Positions 1 to 7,916 are shown, numbered from the stretch's first letter. The stretch: DNA of 13,658 nt from Deltaproteobacteria bacterium (GCA_031269135.1 JAISZP010000019.1:1-13658); one strand, 5' to 3'. The notes: generated from the letters alone by a model not told the origin. Numbers and translations are program-made.

Positions 1-47
1 GGCGGGATGTGGCGCAGAGGCTTGTCGATGGGATGAAGAAACTTTAG
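1..47 (+). CDS. 3' end of an upstream gene (partial)
   Basis: One frame is open from the window edge to a TAG at 45-47 and reads R-D-V-A-Q-R-L-V-D-G-M-K-K-L, a plausible amphipathic C-terminus. Its stop codon overlaps the AGGAGG (46-51) that serves the next gene, an arrangement typical of translationally coupled operon genes. The product cannot be identified from 14 residues. The fragment is too short to exclude a chance open frame; the support is the stop/ribosome-site overlap. Confidence 0.5.
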   Translation, partial: RDVAQRLVDGMKKL

Positions 48-57
48 GAGGGGAAAA

Positions 58-993
58 GTGCTGGCGAGATATGTAAATATTAAGGAGGAACCGGGCTTCG
101 CCTTATGCCTGCAAGGCCAGAGCGCCGATTGGATAAACCTTGAGAATCCCACTCCAGAGGAGCTGGCTCAAGTCGCGGCTGAACTCGACGTTCCTCCGTT
201 GTTTTTGGCCGACCCTTTGGACGCCATGGAAAAACCAAGAGTGGATCAAGAAGACGAGGCTACGCTGCTGATCATACGTCTGCCGGTTCATAAAAACGAC
301 GATGGCGACCATCAATTCGGCACTATCCCGTTGGGAATGATTTTGGTCAAGGAAAAGTTGATCACGGTTTGCAGCAAACCATCTCTGGCTCAGGATATCC
401 TCTCTCGGGGCAACAGAAAACCCAGACCCCTGTCTCAGCTTAAGATGGTCATGAAGATCTTCATCGAAAGCAGCATAGACTTCATGACCCATTTGGAGCT
501 TATGGAGGACATCACCGACATAGCTGAAAGCGCTCTGTCGAAAGCTCAGCATAACGAGCAGATAATGACCCTGCTGCGGATCGATAAGGCTTTGATTAAT
601 TATACCGTGGCCTTGAAATCCAATAGGGCGATCATCAAAAAGCTGTTGGAGGGCAACATCGTGCCCCTTCCGGAGGCGGACGGAAACCTTTTGGACCATG
701 CCTTGACCGAAATCCAGCAGGCTATAGACATGGCCGAGATCTACGGACAGATCTTAGGAAGCCTCGGCGACGCTTTCGGCAACATCATCAACAACAACCT
801 CAACAAGATCATGAAGTTATTGACGGGCGTGACCATCATACTGATGCTGCCGACCTTGATAGTGGGCGCCTACGGCATGAATTTGGTCCTCCCCATGGCT
901 CAGCACCCAAAAGCCTTTTGGATTGTGGCCATACTGTGCTTGTTGAGCTCAGGAGGCGTTTGGATCTTTTTTTGGCGAAAAAAATGGATCTGA
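58..993 (+). CDS. corA: CorA-family magnesium/divalent cation transporter
   Basis: This 311-residue protein is an inner-membrane cation channel of the CorA family, which forms homopentamers that import Mg2+ (some members Co2+ or Ni2+) and are gated by cytoplasmic metal binding. The family signature Y-G-M-N is at residues 272-275, at the end of the first C-terminal helix (about 252-271). A second helix spans about 286-306, followed by the usual basic tail (R-K-K-W-I). The long soluble N-terminal part is acidic and helical, as in CorA, and the length is normal for the family. The start is GTG at 58, chosen because AGGAGG lies 6 nt upstream. The loop after GMN (L-V-L-P-M-A-Q-H-P) lacks the acidic residues of the Escherichia/Thermotoga-type loop and resembles the shorter 'GMN..LP' type, so the preferred ion is uncertain. 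It probably shares a transcript with the gene ending at 47 and ends 9 bp from the convergent mrp gene. Confidence 0.93.
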   Translation: MLARYVNIKEEPGFALCLQGQSADWINLENPTPEELAQVAAELDVPPLFLADPLDAMEKPRVDQEDEATLLIIRLPVHKNDDGDHQFGTIPLGMILVKEKLITVCSKPSLAQDILSRGNRKPRPLSQLKMVMKIFIESSIDFMTHLELMEDITDIAESALSKAQHNEQIMTLLRIDKALINYTVALKSNRAIIKKLLEGNIVPLPEADGNLLDHALTEIQQAIDMAEIYGQILGSLGDAFGNIINNNLNKIMKLLTGVTIILMLPTLIVGAYGMNLVLPMAQHPKAFWIVAILCLLSSGGVWIFFWRKKWI

Positions 994-1002
994 AAAAGAA
1001 GG

Positions 1003-1812
1003 TCAGAATTTTTCGGCTAAGCTGACTATCTGCTTGGCGAGGGCGCTGTTCGGCGCGGCTTCCACCAAAGGTTTTTTGGCCTGGTCCGACTGCCGCACGG
1101 CTTTGGGTTCCATGACGAGACTTCCTAAGTAGGGTATGTTTTCCTGCTCGGCCAGAGCCATGGTCGCTCCTTGGTCGAAGAGGGGGACTTGTTTGCCGCA
1201 GTCGGGGCAGATAAGAGCGGAAAAATTGTCGACCAATCCATGAATCGGGGTGTTGTTGAGTTTCAAGCAATCGATGGCCTTAGAGACGTCGCTGATGGCC
1301 ATTCGGTGACCGGTCGAGACTATGACCCCTTTGAGATCGCTGATGTTTCTAATCACCGTCAACGTTTCGTCTCCGGTTCCCGGAGGCGAGTCGATAAAAA
1401 AATAATCAAGTTCAGGCCAGGCGGTCTCGCCGATGAACTGGATTATGGCTCTCATCTTGCGGGGACCACGCCACATCAAGGATTCGTCTTTACGGGAAAG
1501 AAGATGTTGAATCGTCAGCACCCATAGATTTGGAGCGGCCTCAACGGGTATTAAGCGTTTGTCTTCGTCGACTTCCAAGCGAGCGTCGATGAAAAGGGCG
1601 TCTCCCAGATCCGGGCCGTGGAGATCGACATCCAGAAGACCCACTCGGTATCCTAATTTGGCCTTAGTCCAAGCCAGGTTTACAGCTACCGTGGTTTTAC
1701 CGACTCCTCCTTTGCCGCTTAAGATAAGATACTTCTTTCCAAATCGCTTGACGGCGTCGAACATCTCTTTTTCCCTGAGTCGTTGGTCCAGGGTTCCCAA
1801 AGTGGTGGTCAT
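1003..1812 (-). CDS. mrp: Mrp/Nbp35-family ATPase, iron-sulfur cluster carrier
   Basis: This 269-residue cytoplasmic P-loop ATPase belongs to the Mrp/ApbC/Nbp35 group, which binds a [4Fe-4S] cluster at a dimer interface and passes it to apo-enzymes. Visible motifs are the deviant Walker A G-K-G-G-V-G-K-T-T (33-41), a switch-I-like L-L-D-V-D-L-H-G-P-D (59-68), the family segment M-W-R-G-P, the switch II/Walker B I-D-S-P-P-G-T-G-D (140-148), and C-P-D-C (Cys202, Cys205), the cluster ligands of the family. The N-terminal DUF59/MIP18 domain of longer Mrp proteins is absent, as in many anaerobe homologues. ATG at 1812 is preferred; a GTG at 1830 would add six residues, and neither has a strong Shine-Dalgarno (only GAG about 8 nt before the ATG). 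It lies downstream of the large membrane protein on the same strand (210-bp gap with no intrinsic terminator seen), so co-transcription is possible. Confidence 0.92.
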   Translation of the reverse strand: MTTTLGTLDQRLREKEMFDAVKRFGKKYLILSGKGGVGKTTVAVNLAWTKAKLGYRVGLLDVDLHGPDLGDALFIDARLEVDEDKRLIPVEAAPNLWVLTIQHLLSRKDESLMWRGPRKMRAIIQFIGETAWPELDYFFIDSPPGTGDETLTVIRNISDLKGVIVSTGHRMAISDVSKAIDCLKLNNTPIHGLVDNFSALICPDCGKQVPLFDQGATMALAEQENIPYLGSLVMEPKAVRQSDQAKKPLVEAAPNSALAKQIVSLAEKF

Positions 1813-2022
1813 AGAATTCTCGTAAGGCACTGCGGAAAGCGCCGGCTGGTGAGCAAACCAAAATGCCTCAGTCGACTAATGCGGCAGTTGGTTTTGCGGC
1901 AATCAAAATAGTCGACGGTCGGCAGCCTCCGAAGCCATGAAGTCGGCGGTGGATACTTTCAGCTTAGAGCTATGGTTTATTTTGGATCTGCCGGTTTTTT
2001 GGAGCTATCGGATATTTTATAG

Positions 2023-4161
2023 CTATCGGTTGCTGCTGGTAAGGTTTAAAACAAGTTGGTCGCTGATCTTTAAACGCTCCTTGAGCAATTCATTTTGAGC
2101 CTCTAAGACGGATACTCGGGTTTTATATTCGTTAAGTTCTTGCATGGTCGCGGCCATCTCTTGACTTGAGTCGGTACAGACTGCGGCGGCTAAAGGAGCG
2201 GAGGGCCGGCTGGAGTCTTCATGGACTATAAAAGTGGGTACGGTTTGGGGCGATGGTTGATTTTCGCTGTGACCGACCTCTAGGGAAGTCACAGTCACCG
2301 ACAGAGGACTTGGAACGACAGAGCTGTCGCTTTCGCCAATGGTGATTTCCGAGGCGTGGGCAGCGGAATTGTCCGGGATCTGTATGGGGGCCGCGCTGTT
2401 GTCAGGATGCAAGGTTGTGGCCAGCGCCTCAGAGGTGATGGTGGTCGATGGAGTAGATGAAGCAAGTGGAGTAGATGCGCTGCTGTTTATGGAAGCGTCC
2501 GGCAAATTAGACTCATTGGTGGAGTCGGTCGGCTCGGCGCCGACTTCGGTAGGAGTCTGTCGCGGCAAGGCTGCGGCATCGCTCGATCCGGCATCGGCAG
2601 ATCCGGCATCAGTTGATCCGGCGTCAGTTAAGGCCGCTTGATCGATTAAGGCTGCTTGATCGGCGGATTGATCAGCTGTCGGAAGATTGTCTTGAGGAGC
2701 CTGATAGGTCTCTTGAGCCGTCTGATCGGGCGCCTGGGTCGGCGAAGAGTTTGTTTCGCCGAGTTCCGTTAAAGCCTCAGGGCTGATTTGCGCGTCTTGA
2801 TCGATTGCGTCAGAGGAATCGGCTTGGGATTCGGCTTGAGAGTCGGTTAGAGGCTGAGCGGGCTGTGATTGCTCATTTGAAGCCAAGATGGCTTCATTTA
2901 AAGCCGCGCCATCGTCGGAAATTTGATCGCTCGTAGGCGCCTGAGAGGTCGGTTCGCCTGCTTGCGGGCTGGAGCTTTCTTCTTGTGAGGCTGCTTGCGG
3001 TGAAGCGGAGTCGGCCGACGAAGAGGCAGGTTCCGGAACGTTTTTGGGGGCCTGGGCGAGCAGAGCCGCTCTCTGATTTTCTTCCAATCGAGCTTGATAT
3101 TCAGCAGCCGAAGGCAGGAGATTTTTTAAAGCGGCGGTTGCTGCCGGGTATTCGCTATAGGCTGGTTGAAAAGTCAAGAAACTGAAAATCAGCACGATGA
3201 AACCCGCCAAAGAAAGCCAGAGTCCTCCAAGATGCTTGGAATCAGGCTCAGAGGTCTTGTAGGCGGCTAGTTGATCTTTTAAAAGAAAGATTGAAGCCAA
3301 AGGCGGTATCAGAAAGGCCAAGACGGCCTGCGGCCAGAAAAACCAAGGGACGACGGAGGTTATGAATAAAGGGCTTTCGTTGAGCACGTCCATTGAAAAG
3401 GTGCTTACGTCGGCTCCGGCGAAGACGAGAGTTTTAAAAATCGTCACTATCGGAGCAAACATCGGGTAGAGCAATAAAGCGCACAGAACTAACGAGACTC
3501 GGTTTTTTCTGAAATCTTGGTTGCGTAAAATGGCTACAATAAGCCATATCCAAGTCAGAGTCAATATGAAGACCCAGACGATGGACAAAGGAATGCCAGG
3601 CAAAAACTGAGCATTCGGCTGGTAGAGAGCGCACAGCGCCAACCCCAGCGCGGCGCCTAAACCGGCTAAGCCGGCCCTGGTGCGTACGTGAAAGCGCTTC
3701 ATGGTGGGGATGGTCAACAGCAACACAGCTAGAGCTATGCCGACGGCTTCCCAGCGGTAGGGAAGGTCGGATAGAAAGCTGCCTGCCGCCCAGGCGACCA
3801 GACCTAACAGACCGAATAGATGAACGAAAAACCATTGATAACCCCTATGGGAGTTAGCCAGCATAGGCTTATCAGACATTTTTTTCCCTTTCTTTTGGGC
3901 TTTGTCGGGTTTTTTATCCTCAGTTTCAACAGAGACCAACTCTGATGGATCTAAGCTCTCGAGATCTTGTATGGCCTGGCTTTTAGGGGGCTGAGGCTGG
4001 GGCGGGGCGTCTTGGTCGGTCTCAGGAAACTCCAAGACGATATCTTTTTGGAAAAAATTTTCATCCGCATCCACATGCAGCTCGTCGTCGGCTTGCGAGT
4101 CCAAATCCTTTCCGTCTTTATCGTCACCGTTTTTATTAATATTATTATCATCAGCTGTCAT
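2023..4161 (-). CDS. Large membrane protein with low-complexity region and C-terminal coiled coil, function unknown
   Basis: I do not recognise this 712-residue protein. In order it has a very acidic, Asp/Asn-rich N-terminus (about 1-60), a Pro/Gln then Lys-rich linker (about 50-95), seven hydrophobic segments (about 109-131, 136-155, 162-182, 189-212, 221-249, 262-295, 311-332), a roughly 290-residue stretch dominated by Ala, Ser, Gln, Asp and Pro with short internal repeats (D-A-G-S units), and a heptad-like terminal segment (about 665-712, E-L-N-E-Y-K-T-R-V-S-V-L-E-A-Q-N-E-L-L-K) that should form a coiled coil. ATG at 4161 is preferred because TGAGGACTC precedes it; the frame stays open to a TTG at 4275 without a ribosome site, which would add 38 residues. 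The layout suggests a membrane anchor with a long flexible arm that oligomerises or binds a partner. That role is inferred from architecture only. Confidence 0.75.
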   Translation of the reverse strand: MTADDNNINKNGDDKDGKDLDSQADDELHVDADENFFQKDIVLEFPETDQDAPPQPQPPKSQAIQDLESLDPSELVSVETEDKKPDKAQKKGKKMSDKPMLANSHRGYQWFFVHLFGLLGLVAWAAGSFLSDLPYRWEAVGIALAVLLLTIPTMKRFHVRTRAGLAGLGAALGLALCALYQPNAQFLPGIPLSIVWVFILTLTWIWLIVAILRNQDFRKNRVSLVLCALLLYPMFAPIVTIFKTLVFAGADVSTFSMDVLNESPLFITSVVPWFFWPQAVLAFLIPPLASIFLLKDQLAAYKTSEPDSKHLGGLWLSLAGFIVLIFSFLTFQPAYSEYPAATAALKNLLPSAAEYQARLEENQRAALLAQAPKNVPEPASSSADSASPQAASQEESSSPQAGEPTSQAPTSDQISDDGAALNEAILASNEQSQPAQPLTDSQAESQADSSDAIDQDAQISPEALTELGETNSSPTQAPDQTAQETYQAPQDNLPTADQSADQAALIDQAALTDAGSTDAGSADAGSSDAAALPRQTPTEVGAEPTDSTNESNLPDASINSSASTPLASSTPSTTITSEALATTLHPDNSAAPIQIPDNSAAHASEITIGESDSSVVPSPLSVTVTSLEVGHSENQPSPQTVPTFIVHEDSSRPSAPLAAAVCTDSSQEMAATMQELNEYKTRVSVLEAQNELLKERLKISDQLVLNLTSSNR
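2585..2632 (-). repeat. 12-bp tandem repeat inside the low-complexity coding region
   Basis: Units of the form GATCCGGCATCR recur about every 12 bp (plus-strand reading) and encode the D-A-G-S/D-A-G-T run of the membrane protein. Being a multiple of three, copy-number changes would keep the reading frame, so length variation between strains is plausible. Confidence 0.7.
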
Positions 4162-4490
4162 TGAGTCCTCACTGGAAAACCCGATATGGGGAACGAAGGA
4201 ATGTTCTTGATTATTTTGGCTGCGGCGCCGCGACCTTAAGAAGGCGCCGATGCTTACGTCATTGAATTTGACCAATAATTTAAGTAAACGCTGTTTTGAT
4301 CTTCGCGCGGTCGAAAGACCATCAAATAATTATCTCATAATCGTCCGCTTTGGTGAAGAATTTCCGAGTTCCATGTTCTGATGGGCGACTATATTCGACG
4401 CCGCAATTGGTCTTTTGTTCGTGTTATATGCTACCATAGACAAGGAGCCTAGGCAATACAGCCTGCCGCGCGGAGCGTTTAAAAGCTGTT

Positions 4491-4769
4491 TTGTGGGCGG
4501 TGCGCCGGGTCCAAGAGATTCTAAAAGAAGCGATTCTAAAAAAGTCGATTGAAAAAGCCTTTGCAGGAGCCATTTACGTAGACCATTTAAGGGAGGCGTT
4601 CAAGGCGAAAAGCTTTGCCGAAAAGCGCTCCGATTTAATCGACCTGTCGTTGTTTTGCTGCGGCGCAAAAAAAATCGTATTATTGGGACTTTTGACGTTA
4701 TTTTCCTTATATACTTTTGATTGTTGCTTGATATATATCATATGTAGTTTGTTGAGTCAATCGCGTTAA
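4491..4769 (+). CDS. Doubtful small ORF with hydrophobic C-terminus
   Basis: This is a 92-codon open frame beginning at TTG 4491, without a usable ribosome site at that codon. The first 50 residues are basic and helical (K-E-A-I-L-K-K-S-I-E-K-A); residues about 60-88 are hydrophobic and Cys-rich and could be a membrane anchor. The AT-rich 3' part produces hydrophobic codons by composition alone. The frame is open 17 codons further upstream with an AAGGAG at 4442-4447 but no start codon at proper distance. It may be a gene remnant or chance. Confidence 0.22.
   Translation: MWAVRRVQEILKEAILKKSIEKAFAGAIYVDHLREAFKAKSFAEKRSDLIDLSLFCCGAKKIVLLGLLTLFSLYTFDCCLIYIICSLLSQSR
4729..4740. promoter_or_regulatory. 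12-bp palindrome upstream of ubiB, possible operator
   Basis: TGATATATATCA is a perfect dyad 73 bp before the ubiB start, followed at 4752-4760 by the shorter dyad TTGAGTCAA. Placement is compatible with a regulator site. Alternating TA sequences arise easily in AT-rich DNA, so this is only a candidate. Confidence 0.25.
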
Positions 4770-4812
4770 AAAATGATGTTGCGGTTTTTGAGATTTTTAG
4801 TGTGGAGAAAGT

Positions 4813-6492
4813 ATGAGCGAACAAAGCCCTATCGTCTGGTTGCATCGGGCTTACAGACACCTTGAGAGATTTACCGAGATCGCCAGGATCATGGTGAAGT
4901 TTGGTTTCGGGGATGTGTTTGATCGGCTGGGTTTGGGCGATATTTTAGTTAGAGCGAAACGTTTGGTCGGCTTATCCGTCACCGACCATCGTCTTACCCG
5001 CCCTAAGCGGCTGAGACTGGCCATGGAAGAGCTTGGACTGGTTTTCGTCAAACTGGGTCAATATCTTTCAACCAGGCAAGACGTTCTCCCAAAGGAGTAC
5101 TTGGATGAACTGGCTCTTCTTCAAGACACCCTGCCGCCTATTCCAACCTCGGAGGTAAGGCGCATCGTCTCTGAAGAACTCGACTCGGGCCTGCTTACCG
5201 ATATTTCCGCCGAACCTATGGCGGCCGCTTCGATTGGACAGGTTCATCAGGCGAAATTAGCCGACGGCCAAGATGTCGTCATTAAGGTCAAGCGACCGGG
5301 ACTGCATAAGCAGATAACCACCGATTCCGAGATCCTCTTCGCCATAGCCGAGTTGGTCGAAAGGCATCTGCCGTTTTTGGAGTACATCCATCCTGTGGAT
5401 CTCGTCGCTGAATTCACCCGCAGCCTCAATTCAGAGCTTAACTACCGTCTGGAAGCGGTCAACATCGAGCGCTTCGGCAGGCTCTACGCCGCCGACCCCC
5501 AGGTGAAGATTCCGGCTCTCCATAAAAGTCAGTGCACCACAAACGTAATAGTCATGGAGATGCTCTCGGGGGTCAAGATCGACGACGTATCGGGCCTGGA
5601 GAAGGCCGGGATCGCGCCCTCCGAGGTCGCCAAGCTTGCCGCGAAGGTCGCCTTGGAGCAGATCATAAATCTGGGCCTGTTTCACGCGGACCCGCATCCC
5701 GGAAATGTCTTCGTGCAGCCTGGACCGGTATTGGTCTTCATCGACTTCGGCTTGGTGGGTTCGATCGACAGAGTCACAAGAAACAATATCTTGTCTCTGG
5801 CCAGAGGCGTGGTCTCAGGCAACTATAGACGCGTCGTCAGAGCCATCGCCAAGCTTGCGATCAAAGAGGGAAGCCCCAATTTCGAGACGCTGGAAAAGGA
5901 GGTCGGAGTCTTTTTAGAGTTCCATTTAGCCGCTTCCATTAAAGACATACGTTTGGGCACTGTTCTGAAGGATATCCTGGAACTGATGAGCCAGCATAAT
6001 CTGCGAGTTCCGCCTCCGCTTCTGCTGCTGGTCAAAGCTATGGCCCAGTATGAAAGTTTAGGTCTTAAGCTTGATCCGAACATCAACATCATCGAACAAG
6101 CAAGACCGATCTTGACTAAAATCTACAAAAAACGCTTGACTCCCGGTTACTGGTTAGAGGCCTTAAACCGACAAGGCCTTGAAATAGTCGACGTCATAGA
6201 GGCCCTCCCGGACGATCTCACGCCTCTGTATCAGACGATCAAATCCGGGCGCGTGCCTGCGGATTTGACCATCAAAGACCTCGACAAGCTCGGCAACGCC
6301 ATCAGCCAGGCCAGTTACCGCTTGGCCTTCGCCTTGGTTTTGGCGGCTTTGGTCATAGGCTCGTCTGTGGTCATGCTTTCCAAACTCCCGCCTCTTTGGC
6401 ATGGACTCCCGATTTTGGGTTTGCTGGGTTTTTTGGGAGCGGCCATTGTAGGATTTTGGCTGATCGTGGATTATTTTAGAAAAAAGCGATGA
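4813..6492 (+). CDS. ubiB: UbiB/AarF/ABC1-family protein kinase-like protein
   Basis: This 559-residue protein has the full UbiB layout. The family-specific K-L-G-Q motif is at 80-83 (within V-K-L-G-Q-Y-L-S-T-R), the Ala-rich loop that replaces the Gly-rich P-loop at 137-143 (A-A-A-S-I-G-Q), the nucleotide-binding lysine in V-I-K-V-K-R-P (K158 or K160), the catalytic H-A-D-P-H-P-G-N at 291-298 and the metal-binding D-F-G at 311-313. Two C-terminal membrane helices lie at about 504-521 and 531-552, as in bacterial UbiB (usually about 545 residues). UbiB proteins are ATPases/atypical kinases that support isoprenoid quinone synthesis or lipid handling at the inner membrane. ATG 4813 follows GGAG with a 5-nt spacer. 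No quinone biosynthesis gene is adjacent, so the pathway here is open. The gene is monocistronic, ending in an intrinsic terminator. Confidence 0.93.
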   Translation: MSEQSPIVWLHRAYRHLERFTEIARIMVKFGFGDVFDRLGLGDILVRAKRLVGLSVTDHRLTRPKRLRLAMEELGLVFVKLGQYLSTRQDVLPKEYLDELALLQDTLPPIPTSEVRRIVSEELDSGLLTDISAEPMAAASIGQVHQAKLADGQDVVIKVKRPGLHKQITTDSEILFAIAELVERHLPFLEYIHPVDLVAEFTRSLNSELNYRLEAVNIERFGRLYAADPQVKIPALHKSQCTTNVIVMEMLSGVKIDDVSGLEKAGIAPSEVAKLAAKVALEQIINLGLFHADPHPGNVFVQPGPVLVFIDFGLVGSIDRVTRNNILSLARGVVSGNYRRVVRAIAKLAIKEGSPNFETLEKEVGVFLEFHLAASIKDIRLGTVLKDILELMSQHNLRVPPPLLLLVKAMAQYESLGLKLDPNINIIEQARPILTKIYKKRLTPGYWLEALNRQGLEIVDVIEALPDDLTPLYQTIKSGRVPADLTIKDLDKLGNAISQASYRLAFALVLAALVIGSSVVMLSKLPPLWHGLPILGLLGFLGAAIVGFWLIVDYFRKKR

Positions 6493-6539
6493 ATTGTAAA
6501 AAAATTTTATTTGACTAAAGTACGTTTTAAAATTTTTCG

Positions 6540-6573
6540 ATCCCTATTTTTCCGGACAAATAGGGATTTTTTT
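6540..6573 (+). terminator. Intrinsic terminator of ubiB
   Basis: A perfect 10-bp stem (ATCCCTATTT at 6540-6549 with AAATAGGGAT at 6558-6567), an 8-nt loop and a run of seven T form a canonical rho-independent terminator 48 bp after the ubiB stop codon. Confidence 0.93.
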
Positions 6574-6732
6574 ATGTCTAAAACAGATGAATAAGTAATT
6601 AATAAAATTATATATGAATATTCAGACGCAAAAAGATGCGTTGAATCAAATGACGAATTTTTTAGTCTCGTAGAGACGTTTAGTTGCACGTTTAGAATGT
6701 AATTAATGATGGAGAGAAACTTAAATTAGCGG

Positions 6733-6762
6733 TTGACTTTCCAAAAAAATATCAGGTAAAAT
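6733..6762 (+). promoter_or_regulatory. Likely sigma70 promoter of the rubrerythrin transcript
   Basis: TTGACT (6733-6738) and TAAAAT (6757-6762) are separated by 18 bp. The expected start near 6769 falls at the 5' end of a strong hairpin (6767-6788), so promoter and leader structure agree. This gives a leader of about 200 nt before the rubrerythrin ATG. Confidence 0.6.
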
Positions 6763-6766
6763 TATT

Positions 6767-6908
6767 GACGCTTCGCGATAGAAGTGTCGGTTAAACAATT
6801 CGGTCGACAAAAATAGCGCGGGAACGTAGATGCGCCGCTGTTGAGGCATTGCGTTCGAGCGCCGTCGTGCGCTCTAGGCCGGCCTATTTTGTCGGCTGCC
6901 GCTTTTTT
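6767..6908 (+). ncRNA. Structured 5' leader (or small RNA) upstream of rubrerythrin
   Basis: Three nested elements pair well. A 5' hairpin has an 8-bp stem with one G-U (GACGCTTC 6767-6774 with GAAGTGTC 6781-6788). A long-range stem pairs CGACAAAAATAG (6805-6816) with CTATTTTGTCG (6884-6894), 11 pairs with one bulged A. Inside it is a perfect hairpin GAGCGC-CGTCGT-GCGCTC (6857-6874) plus a weaker one, ATGC/GCAT (6830-6849). A T6 run follows at 6903-6908. The segment is much more GC-rich than its flanks. It matches no RNA family that I recognise (not 6S, SRP or tRNA). It could regulate rubrerythrin in cis or be an independent small RNA; the T6 run is not directly after a strong stem, so termination there is uncertain. 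Confidence 0.5.
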
Positions 6909-6970
6909 CTTCATCAACTTCCCCTTTTTAGGTGGAATAATATTTAAATCCGTTTTTATGGAGGTACCGT

Positions 6971-7474
6971 ATGGCGTCGAGCAATACGAAAGTCGTGGAA
7001 GATATCAAGAACGCCTTTGCAGGCGAATCGCAGGCCAATCGCAAGTACTTGGCCTTCGCCGCCAAGGCCGAAGCCGAGAAACTCCCCTACGCCGCTAAGA
7101 TTTTTAGAGCGGCCGCCGAGGCTGAAACCATTCACGCCCATAGTCACTTAAGGCTCATCGACGGCATAAAGAGCACTGCCGAAAACCTCAAAGAGGCCAT
7201 TGGCGGGGAGACCTATGAATTCACCACCATGTATCCTGAATTCATCAAGGATGCTGTAGCCGCCGGCGACAAGGCAGCCGAGAAGGGCTTCAATTTGGCG
7301 AACGAGGCTGAAAAGGTCCATGCCGAGCTTTTCAAAAAGGCAGCCGCCGATCCCGGCAAAGCCGCTCCCAAAGTCTTCGTCTGCAAAATCTGCGGTCATG
7401 TGGCCGAGGATCACGCGCCTGACAATTGCCCAATCTGCGGCGGCAAAGCGGCCGTTTACGTGGAAATTCAGTAA
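6971..7474 (+). CDS. rbr: Rubrerythrin
   Basis: This 167-residue cytoplasmic non-haem iron protein reduces hydrogen peroxide to water with electrons from NAD(P)H-dependent partners, protecting anaerobes from oxidative stress. The N-terminal four-helix ferritin-like domain carries the di-iron ligands E19, E52-x-x-H55, E80-x-x-E83 and E114-x-x-H117. The C-terminal rubredoxin-type domain has C138-x-x-C141 and C153-x-x-C156 for a single Fe. The length is that of the short, classical rubrerythrins. ATG 6971 follows GGAGG (6961-6965) at a 6-nt spacing. Codon use is GC-rich and uniform compared with the AT-rich flanks, consistent with strong expression. It is a single-gene transcript with its own promoter, a structured leader and a strong terminator. 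Confidence 0.97.
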   Translation: MASSNTKVVEDIKNAFAGESQANRKYLAFAAKAEAEKLPYAAKIFRAAAEAETIHAHSHLRLIDGIKSTAENLKEAIGGETYEFTTMYPEFIKDAVAAGDKAAEKGFNLANEAEKVHAELFKKAAADPGKAAPKVFVCKICGHVAEDHAPDNCPICGGKAAVYVEIQ

Positions 7475-7591
7475 ACGATTCGGAAGCCTGACCTTTTTGA
7501 ATCGCGCTCTTTTTTAATTCGCTCTATGGAGCAATAGTCGTTTTTTGGAATTTTTCATTTTAACTTGTTGAAATAATCAACGATTCCTTTT

Positions 7592-7626
7592 CATCGACCC
7601 CGGATCATTCCGGGGTCGATGCTTTT
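7592..7626 (+). terminator. Intrinsic terminator downstream of rubrerythrin
   Basis: A perfect 13-bp GC-rich stem (CATCGACCCCGGA 7592-7604 with TCCGGGGTCGATG 7609-7621) encloses a 4-nt loop and is followed by CTTTT. It lies 118 bp after the stop codon. A shorter hairpin, GCCGAA-AACG-TTCGGC, follows at 7635-7650 without a T run. Confidence 0.85.
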
Positions 7627-7880
7627 AAGCTCGCGCCGAAAACGTTCGGCAAGTTCAGTTGTCTTCGTCTCATTAACACCAACTCGGAAGGGGCCATATT
7701 TTCAGCCGGGAATCAGGCTCGGCTTTCATGGCGCTCCTAGCCGAGGCGTCATCTATAGTTGTCATACATAGTCATCATGCGCAGTCGTCATGTATATATT
7801 CAATAATTCTTTGGCATGTAAATCAACTCGATAAATCTTAAAGCAGAAATTTGAAACAGAAATTTTGAAAGAACAAGCTT

Positions 7881-7916
7881 AATTTTGACAGACCATATAA
7901 AATTTAGACAGACCAT
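7881..7916. repeat. Two-copy direct repeat, 20-bp period
   Basis: AATTTTGACAGACCAT (7881-7896) and AATTTAGACAGACCAT (7901-7916) agree at 15 of 16 positions. A 20-bp period puts both copies on nearly the same helix face, as for paired regulator sites. No gene start is close by. Confidence 0.7.

Larger units (their letters stand above)
4162..4812. other. 650-bp intergenic region between divergent genes
   Basis: This must hold the promoters of the large membrane protein (-) and of ubiB (+), but I see no clean sigma70 pair. A GGTC-GAAA-GACC mini-hairpin with a GNRA loop is at 4309-4320, and a perfect 12-bp palindrome TGATATATATCA at 4729-4740. A TTGACG (4692-4697) and a TATACT (4710-4715) are only 12 bp apart, too close to be a standard promoter. 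One doubtful small ORF (4491-4769) is listed separately. Confidence 0.5.

Noticed and set aside
990..1016. CTGAAAAA/TTTTTCGG inverted repeat between corA and mrp as bidirectional terminator
   Set aside because: The stem is almost all A-T with an 11-nt loop and overlaps both gene ends; too weak to call.
4162..4275. N-terminal extension of the large membrane protein from TTG 4275
   Set aside because: No ribosome site at the TTG, while ATG 4161 has TGAGGACTC directly upstream.
6851..6865. GTTCGAG as a tRNA T-loop
   Set aside because: No 5-bp T-stem, acceptor stem or CCA is found around it.
6935..6952. PerR/Fur-like box before rubrerythrin (GAATAATATTTAAAT)
   Set aside because: Matches only about 9 of 14 positions of the PerR consensus, not better than expected for AT-rich DNA.
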